A DNA stretch of 32,454 nt from an uncultured Chromatiaceae bacterium (GTDB lineage Bacteria > Pseudomonadota > Gammaproteobacteria > Tenderiales > Tenderiaceae). A program made the position numbers and the translations under genes. The notes under the pieces are model-generated. The model was not told where the DNA came from, did not search any database, and saw only the letters and a list, made by a program, of their open reading frames with translations. Positions 26,793 through 32,454 of this stretch are shown one piece after another. The DNA lies in assembly GCA_947259785.1 (NCBI GenBank), contig CAMYNQ010000017.1, positions 1-32,454 on the forward strand, in the 5' to 3' direction. Positions within the stretch are counted from its first letter, which is position 1, and each line of letters opens with the position of its first letter.

Positions 26793-29091
26793 CAGCAACT
26801 CCTTTACTATTTTTTTCATCAAACTTCATTAATAACGGTGGCAATAACAGAAAATCTGCAACTAAGGCAAGCATGATGGTCGTGGCTGTCAATTTCGCCA
26901 TAGCCGAGTTTAATTCAAACGAAGACAGTGACAACACCAAAAATCCGGCTATCAATGCCAGGGAGGTCACCCACAAGGCCATACCCACGGTAGAAAAGGC
27001 ATAGCGCACTGCGTCCTGGCTAGATAGCCCCTGCTCTTTACGACCACGCTGATATTTACTCAAAAAGTGGACCGTGTCATCAACGACAATCCCTAGGGTC
27101 ATGCCCACAACTACAGATAAGGCAAGCCCAACCTGACCGACAAACATCCCCCATAATCCAAATGCCATTGCGGCTGGAACAAGATTGGGAATCAGGCTAA
27201 TAGCCCCCATCTTCAACGACCGCAGGGTAAAGACCAAAATAAAAGAAATCAAAACCAAGGCAATCACAGTGCCCAGCAACATACTGCGTACATTGCGGTA
27301 ACCAATATGCGCAAACATAATCGTCGGGCTGGCACCACTGCCATGCATAGACACTTGGGCATTCTCGCGCAACCATGCTTGTGCACGTTCCTCTAATGCC
27401 AACAACTGATTGGTAGACAGACTTTGTAGACTGACATCCATGCGTGTGGCCGACTTATCCAGGTTTATCTGATTATTCAGATCCAAACCATAAGGCAGAG
27501 ACATTTCATATAACAAAAGATATTGTGCTGCCAGTTCGCGCAAATCCGGAATACTATACCAATCTGGTTGATCATCGTGCATATTGCGATTAACCCGTTT
27601 CATAATATCAGTGAATACAGCAACATGCAGCACATTTGGCTGTTGACGGTACCACTCGGCAAACGCCTCGAGGGTTTTAAGATAGACTGGATCACTAATT
27701 CCACCACTTTCGCCAGCACCAAGCGAATAACTAATTTGATACATACCGGTTAGATTATCGGTGGTGTAATCCGTATCAATCCTGAATTGAATGGTTTCAT
27801 CAAAATAACTGACAAATTCGTCATTTAACTCATTGGCCGGAATAAACATGACTAATGTCACCACCGCAGCTAACATGACCCACATTAGCCTTACTCGCTG
27901 TACCACCACAAAATTCCCTAAGGCCTGCATGAATAACAATCCCTTGGAATCCTGTTTTGGTGGCTTAACCGGAAGTATCAAAATTAAGGCAGGAAACAGA
28001 GTCACGGATAGGAAATAGCCAGTCACCACTCCTATCGCTACCATATTGCCAAGATCACGAAATGGCGGCGCATCAGAGAAATTCATACTTAAAAAACCAA
28101 TCGCCGTTGTCATGCTTGTGATAAATACTGGCTGCATGTTAATGCGCATGCTCTCAATCATTGCCTGACGTTTATCTTGACTGAGACGATAACTTTGTAA
28201 AAAGTTGGTCAGTACATGCACACAGTGGGCAACCGCCATGGTCATCACCATTGTCGGGGTTGAGGCTGTCGGCGGACTCAACTTGATCCCCACCCAACCC
28301 GCCAATCCCATCGCAGAAATAATGGCGAAGATGATGATGATTAAAGTCGCTATCGTGCCGCCAATAACCCTGACTGAAATACCGACTAGCACCAAAATTA
28401 CCAGAAACATGATCGGCACCAACGTGGCGAAATCACTTTGGGACGCCTCAGTAAAGGCATTATTCATAAAGGTAATACCGGTCAGGTGTATTTCGACTTG
28501 TGGATATTTGGCTTCATACTTAGTGGCCAGTCCACGAATATGCGAAATTACCTCAGGAACTTCAGCTTGCTGGTCTATCTCTGGCAGAATAACGGTGACA
28601 TTGACACCGGTGACATGCCCGGTAGGTGAGATAATCCGATTAAGCAAACCAGGCTCAGCCAGGGCAACCGCCTTAACACGCTCAATTTGCTCTGGTCCAA
28701 GCGACAAGGCGTCTTCAACCAGATTCTCAACCACCAAGCCATCTTCATCAGCGTAGGTATGCTGAAAATTGGTAACCGAATCGACACGCAACGAATACGG
28801 CGTCTGCCAGGCGTCCTCGGTAACCTCTTCGACAATGTTTAAAATTTCTGGGGTAAAGACGTTGCCCGACTTCGGCGTAATCACCAGTAAGGCATTATCG
28901 TTCTTATTATAGGTGTTTTGCAGGTTATCAAAGGCTTGCAGCTGAGGATTTTCCTCACTGAAGAAGATACGATAATCATTGGTAAAGCTGAGAAAACGGC
29001 CACCACTGGCCGCAGCAAAGACCCACAGCAAAGACAAAAGGACAACCACCCAGCGCCAACGGATCAATAAAGCGGTGTAACGTTCAACCAT
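26776..29091 (-). CDS. RND superfamily / MMPL-type transporter
   Basis: A 771-residue inner-membrane protein with twelve expected helices in two repeats. The first helix (about 11-32) is followed by a periplasmic domain (about 33-220) and a block of helices (about 222-375, TLVPIMFLVILVLVGISV onward). A second helix, periplasmic domain and helix block complete the repeat. TMAVAHCVHVL and GIVVDDTVHFL mark the helix-4 equivalents, where charged or polar residues serve the proton route. The size is below that of AcrB-type pumps (about 1040) and fits MMPL/SSD-like lipid or hopanoid exporters such as HpnN relatives. A GAGG ribosome site lies 11 nt upstream. First of the three-gene operon, divergent from mfd. 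Confidence 0.9.
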   Translation of the reverse strand: MVERYTALLIRWRWVVVLLSLLWVFAAASGGRFLSFTNDYRIFFSEENPQLQAFDNLQNTYNKNDNALLVITPKSGNVFTPEILNIVEEVTEDAWQTPYSLRVDSVTNFQHTYADEDGLVVENLVEDALSLGPEQIERVKAVALAEPGLLNRIISPTGHVTGVNVTVILPEIDQQAEVPEVISHIRGLATKYEAKYPQVEIHLTGITFMNNAFTEASQSDFATLVPIMFLVILVLVGISVRVIGGTIATLIIIIFAIISAMGLAGWVGIKLSPPTASTPTMVMTMAVAHCVHVLTNFLQSYRLSQDKRQAMIESMRINMQPVFITSMTTAIGFLSMNFSDAPPFRDLGNMVAIGVVTGYFLSVTLFPALILILPVKPPKQDSKGLLFMQALGNFVVVQRVRLMWVMLAAVVTLVMFIPANELNDEFVSYFDETIQFRIDTDYTTDNLTGMYQISYSLGAGESGGISDPVYLKTLEAFAEWYRQQPNVLHVAVFTDIMKRVNRNMHDDQPDWYSIPDLRELAAQYLLLYEMSLPYGLDLNNQINLDKSATRMDVSLQSLSTNQLLALEERAQAWLRENAQVSMHGSGASPTIMFAHIGYRNVRSMLLGTVIALVLISFILVFTLRSLKMGAISLIPNLVPAAMAFGLWGMFVGQVGLALSVVVGMTLGIVVDDTVHFLSKYQRGRKEQGLSSQDAVRYAFSTVGMALWVTSLALIAGFLVLSLSSFELNSAMAKLTATTIMLALVADFLLLPPLLMKFDEKNSKGVADAHAQ

Positions 29092-29168
29092 AATTCAGCA
29101 TTCCTCAGATAACAACAATATAACTATCTATTTCTAAACTGATTTGCAAACTCACCATGCCTAGCAAT

Positions 29169-29182
29169 TTGACCAAGGTCAA
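29169..29182. promoter_or_regulatory. Perfect 14-bp palindrome, FNR/CRP-family-like site
   Basis: TTGACCAAGGTCAA is a perfect palindrome in the gap between mfd and the RND operon. It fits TTGAY-N4-RTCAA, the general FNR/ANR/DNR pattern. On the plus strand TATAAA at 29197-29202 could be a -10 box for mfd. The spacing is slightly short for a classical activating site, so repression or chance remains possible. Confidence 0.4.
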
Positions 29183-29252
29183 GGTACGCGAAATCCTATA
29201 AATATGCGAAAATGCGGCCTCATTTTTAATCCAAACATATACTAGCTGAGCC

Positions 29253-32200
29253 ATGAATCTAGAGGCCCCAGAAAAAACAATTGAGTCCGGCCACTTACGT
29301 GACCCTTTCAGCCCTTACGTCCCCGATCAGCCAGGCAGAACCACCACCTGGGCGCGCCTCTATGGCAGCAGTTTCGGCATGGTACTCAGCCAGGGAGCCC
29401 GCCAGCATAACGGCCCGGTAGTGGTTATCACCAGCGACAGCCTGATGGCGACCCGCCTAGAACATGAGCTACGCTTCTACCTGGCCAATGACGAAACCGT
29501 CTCTGTCGTCACCTTCCCCGACTGGGAAACCCTGCCCTACGACATATTCTCGCCACATCAGGACATCACCTCGCAGCGGCTCGAGGCACTCTATCGCCTG
29601 CCGACGCTGAACAAAGGCATTCTTATTATCCCAGCCTCCACCGCCATGCACCGGCTAACACCCAAGAATTACATCGACAGCCATAGCCTAATGCTTGATG
29701 TCGGCGAAAAACTAAACATCGATGAGCTACGCCTACGCCTGGAACGCAATGGCTACCGTTGTGTCTCCCAGGTAATGGAACACGGCGAATTTGCTGTCCG
29801 CGGTGCACTGGTCGATCTTTTCCCAATGGGCAACAAGGTACCGTTCCGCATCGACCTGTTCGATGATGAGATCGAGACCATTCGCAGCTTCGACCCAGAA
29901 ACCCAGCTATCAAAAAACAATGTTGATAAGATACGCCTGCTGCCGGCGCGTGAATTCCCGTTGACCAAAGAGGCCATTAGCCAGTTCCGCCAAGCCTATC
30001 GGGCAGAATTTGAGGGCGATCCACAACGCTCACCTATTTACAGAGACATCACCAATGGTATCGCCTCCCCTGGTATAGATTATTATCTGCCACTGTTCTT
30101 TGAACAAACCACTACCCTATTCGACTACCTGCCGAACAATAGCGTGGTGGTGATGGAAGAAGGCGTCGAAGAAGCTGCCCAGGCGTTCTGGCAAGAAGTA
30201 GAGCAACGCTACGAGCAACGCCGCTACGATCTCGACCGTCCAATTCTTAGCCCAGAACGGATCTTCCTCAAGAGTCACGAATTCCTACAAGGCATCGCGC
30301 CCTTTCCACGTATTGATTGCCACCATTTCGATATGGAAGCCACACAGGGCGTACATAATTTCGCCAGCAAAAATGCGCCGCTGCTAACCGTCAATTCACG
30401 TGCCGCAGAACCTCTGGCGGCACTCAAACAATTCATGAACAGTTTTAGAGGCCGCATCCTGTTCGCCGCCGAAACCAGCGGCCGCCGTGAAGCCCTGCTG
30501 GAACTGCTCAAACGCGACAACATTCACCCACGCCAATACCCCGACTGGCTGAGTTTTCTCGACGACGACAAGGCCCGCATCGGCATCGCCATCGCACCAC
30601 TTGAAAAAGGCTTGCTGCTGGATGACATTGCCGTTATCAGCGAACCCCAGCTGTTTGGCGAACAGGTCATGCAGCGCCGTCGTCGCAAAATCACCAAGCG
30701 TGACGATGATGCCGTCGTACGCAGTCTCACCGAACTCCTACCTGGCAGCCCGGTGGTGCACGAAGACCACGGTGTCGGCCGCTACCTCGGCCTGCAAAGT
30801 CTTGAGGTGAATGGCCTGATCACAGAGTTTCTGACCCTGGAGTATCACGGCGGTGACAAACTCTACGTGCCGGTCTCATCCCTGCATTTGATCAGTCGAT
30901 TCACAGGTACCTCGCCTGACTCTGCACCGCTGCACAAACTGGGTTCAGATGTCTGGGTCAGAGCCAAACGCCGGGCCGCAGAAAAGGCCCACGATGTCGC
31001 CGCCGAACTGTTAGATATCTACGCCCGCCGTGCCGCCCGCAAGGGTTACGCTTATAACGCGCCTGATGACCAATACCGCGCCTTTGCCGCCGGGTTTCCA
31101 TTTGAGGAGACACCCGACCAGGAAGAGGCAATCCATAACGTCCTCAAAGACATGGTCAGCGAGCAACCCATGGACCGGCTGGTCTGTGGTGACGTCGGCT
31201 TTGGCAAGACCGAGGTTGCAATGCGCGCTGCCTTTATGGCCGTGCACGACAACAAACAGGTGGCCGTGCTGGTGCCCACCACCCTGCTTGCACAACAACA
31301 CTACCAGAACTTTTGTGACCGCTTTGCTGACTGGCCGGTACGGGTTGAAGTCCTATCACGGTTTCGTTCCAAAAAAGAACAGGACCAGGTACTGCAAGAG
31401 CTGGCCAACGGCAAGGTCGATATTGTCATCGGTACCCATAAGCTATTGCAAAGCTCGGTCAAGTTCACCGAGCTGGGACTGGTCATTCTCGATGAAGAAC
31501 ACCGCTTTGGTGTGCGTCAGAAAGAGCGCCTGAAATCCTTGCGCGCCGAGGTCGACATACTCACCCTCACCGCCACGCCCATCCCACGCACGCTCAACAT
31601 GGCGCTGTCGGACATGCGTGACCTGTCCATCATCGCCACCGCACCAATGAAGCGACTGGCGATCAAGACCTTTATCCGCCAGTGGGACAAAAACCTGATG
31701 CGCGAGGCCTGTCTGCGTGAAATCAAACGTGGCGGCCAGGTCTATTTTCTACACAACGAGGTCGACAGCATAGAAAAACAAGCCCGCGAACTGGAAGAAC
31801 TGATTCCAGAAGCCCGTGTCGCCATCGGCCATGGCCAAATGCGCGAACGCGAACTGGAACGGGTAATGCTGGATTTCTATCACCAGCGCTTCAATATCTT
31901 GGTCTGTACTACCATCATTGAGACCGGCATCGATGTGCCGACTGCCAACACCATCATCATGAACCGGGCCGACAAACTCGGCTTGGCGCAGCTGTATCAG
32001 CTGCGTGGTCGTGTCGGCCGCTCCTATCATCAGGCCTACGCCTATCTGCTGGTGCCCAGTAAACGCAGCATGACTGCCGATGCCGTCAAACGCATGGAGG
32101 CAATCGAATCGCTAGAAGGCCTGGGGGCAGGCTTTACCCTCGCCAGCCATGACCTGGAAATCCGTGGTGCCGGAGAACTACTGGGTGACGAACAGAGCGG

Positions 32201-32454
32201 CCAGATCCAGGAAGTTGGCTTTGGTATGTACTCCGAGCTGCTGGAACGTGCCGTCAAGGCACTCAAGTCAGGCCAGGTCCCTAATCTCGATCAACCCTTG
32301 GATCAGCACGCCGAAGTCGACCTCAAGATCCCCGCCCTGATCCCTGATGATTATCTGCCCGACGTACAAACACGTCTAGTGATGTATAAACGCATCGCCA
32401 ATGCTGGCAATGAAGATGAATTGGATGAACTACAGGTCGAGATGATCGACCGCT
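29253..32454 (+). CDS. mfd: Transcription-repair coupling factor Mfd (partial, C-terminus beyond window)
   Basis: The ATG at 29253 opens a frame of 1067 codons that reaches the window end without a stop, so about 80 residues are missing if it matches the 1148-residue E. coli protein. The N-terminal UvrB-like part has TFPDWETLPYDIFSPHQD and LERNGYRCVSQVMEHGEFAVRG. The polymerase-interacting region (VVHEDHGVGRYLGL, about 506-519) follows. The helicase motor has Walker A GDVGFGKT at 646-653, DEEH at 747-750, and the TRG-type QLRGRVGRSYHQAYAYLL. Mfd removes stalled RNA polymerase and recruits UvrA to damage. It diverges from the RND operon with a 161-bp gap. Confidence 0.97.
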   Translation, partial: MNLEAPEKTIESGHLRDPFSPYVPDQPGRTTTWARLYGSSFGMVLSQGARQHNGPVVVITSDSLMATRLEHELRFYLANDETVSVVTFPDWETLPYDIFSPHQDITSQRLEALYRLPTLNKGILIIPASTAMHRLTPKNYIDSHSLMLDVGEKLNIDELRLRLERNGYRCVSQVMEHGEFAVRGALVDLFPMGNKVPFRIDLFDDEIETIRSFDPETQLSKNNVDKIRLLPAREFPLTKEAISQFRQAYRAEFEGDPQRSPIYRDITNGIASPGIDYYLPLFFEQTTTLFDYLPNNSVVVMEEGVEEAAQAFWQEVEQRYEQRRYDLDRPILSPERIFLKSHEFLQGIAPFPRIDCHHFDMEATQGVHNFASKNAPLLTVNSRAAEPLAALKQFMNSFRGRILFAAETSGRREALLELLKRDNIHPRQYPDWLSFLDDDKARIGIAIAPLEKGLLLDDIAVISEPQLFGEQVMQRRRRKITKRDDDAVVRSLTELLPGSPVVHEDHGVGRYLGLQSLEVNGLITEFLTLEYHGGDKLYVPVSSLHLISRFTGTSPDSAPLHKLGSDVWVRAKRRAAEKAHDVAAELLDIYARRAARKGYAYNAPDDQYRAFAAGFPFEETPDQEEAIHNVLKDMVSEQPMDRLVCGDVGFGKTEVAMRAAFMAVHDNKQVAVLVPTTLLAQQHYQNFCDRFADWPVRVEVLSRFRSKKEQDQVLQELANGKVDIVIGTHKLLQSSVKFTELGLVILDEEHRFGVRQKERLKSLRAEVDILTLTATPIPRTLNMALSDMRDLSIIATAPMKRLAIKTFIRQWDKNLMREACLREIKRGGQVYFLHNEVDSIEKQARELEELIPEARVAIGHGQMRERELERVMLDFYHQRFNILVCTTIIETGIDVPTANTIIMNRADKLGLAQLYQLRGRVGRSYHQAYAYLLVPSKRSMTADAVKRMEAIESLEGLGAGFTLASHDLEIRGAGELLGDEQSGQIQEVGFGMYSELLERAVKALKSGQVPNLDQPLDQHAEVDLKIPALIPDDYLPDVQTRLVMYKRIANAGNEDELDELQVEMIDR

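Noticed and set aside
28205-28756. 183-residue plus-strand frame inside the RND gene
   Set aside because: Antisense shadow of membrane-helix codons in the transporter.

Overview
The window comes from a gammaproteobacterium. The best lineage evidence is a ZipA gene (a division protein confined to that class) directly downstream of smc. A sodium-translocating NQR operon, DksA, CysZ, DeaD and Mfd fit the same picture. Genus cannot be read from the sequence. A CbbY-type sugar-bisphosphatase and a D-ribulokinase-like FGGY kinase weakly hint at pentose-phosphate or Calvin-cycle metabolism. No transposase, integrase, rRNA or CRISPR array was found; there is one tRNA (Asn).

Layout. 1-4161 (minus): nqrA-nqrB-nqrC-nqrD-nqrE, read right to left, with nqrE cut by the window edge and a plausible promoter near 4242-4270. 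4162-6033: gene-poor stretch with a stop-terminated cytochrome-like fragment, a shifted and internally deleted SRPBCC pseudogene, a small intact DUF3330 zinc-ribbon gene and about 600 bp of AT-rich DNA full of inverted repeats. 6034-8682 (plus): a large secreted modular surface protein with a C-terminal sorting tail. 8949-13325 (minus): smc and zipA. 13477-15875 (plus): tightly packed queF - FGGY kinase - cysZ. 16159-17943 (plus): deaD-like helicase with a long leader. 18030-19962 (minus): CbbY-like phosphatase and a class I/II aminotransferase, overlapping. 20154-20756 (plus): dksA with an extra lysine-rich N-terminal tail. 20800-21126 (minus): DUF3579 gene. 21381-23348 (plus): acs. 23797-23872: tRNA-Asn with promoter and terminator. 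23959-24501 (plus): Smr-domain gene. 24498-29091 (minus): RND/MMPL transporter, LolA-like periplasmic protein and an outer-membrane barrel carrying a SPOR domain. 29253-end (plus): mfd, truncated by the window.

How the genes work together. Most of the window is housekeeping: respiration (Nqr), chromosome organisation and division (SMC, ZipA), tRNA modification (QueF), sulfate uptake (CysZ), RNA remodelling (DeaD), stringent-response transcription control (DksA), acetate activation (Acs) and transcription-coupled repair (Mfd). The most interesting unit is the three-gene envelope operon at 24498-29091. It places an inner-membrane RND pump, a periplasmic lipoprotein-carrier-like protein and an outer-membrane barrel with a peptidoglycan-binding SPOR domain under one apparent transcription unit, which suggests an envelope-spanning transport route for a lipid or other hydrophobic cargo. 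That function is inference. The surface protein at 6034-8682 and the histone-H1-like tail on DksA are the next most unusual items.
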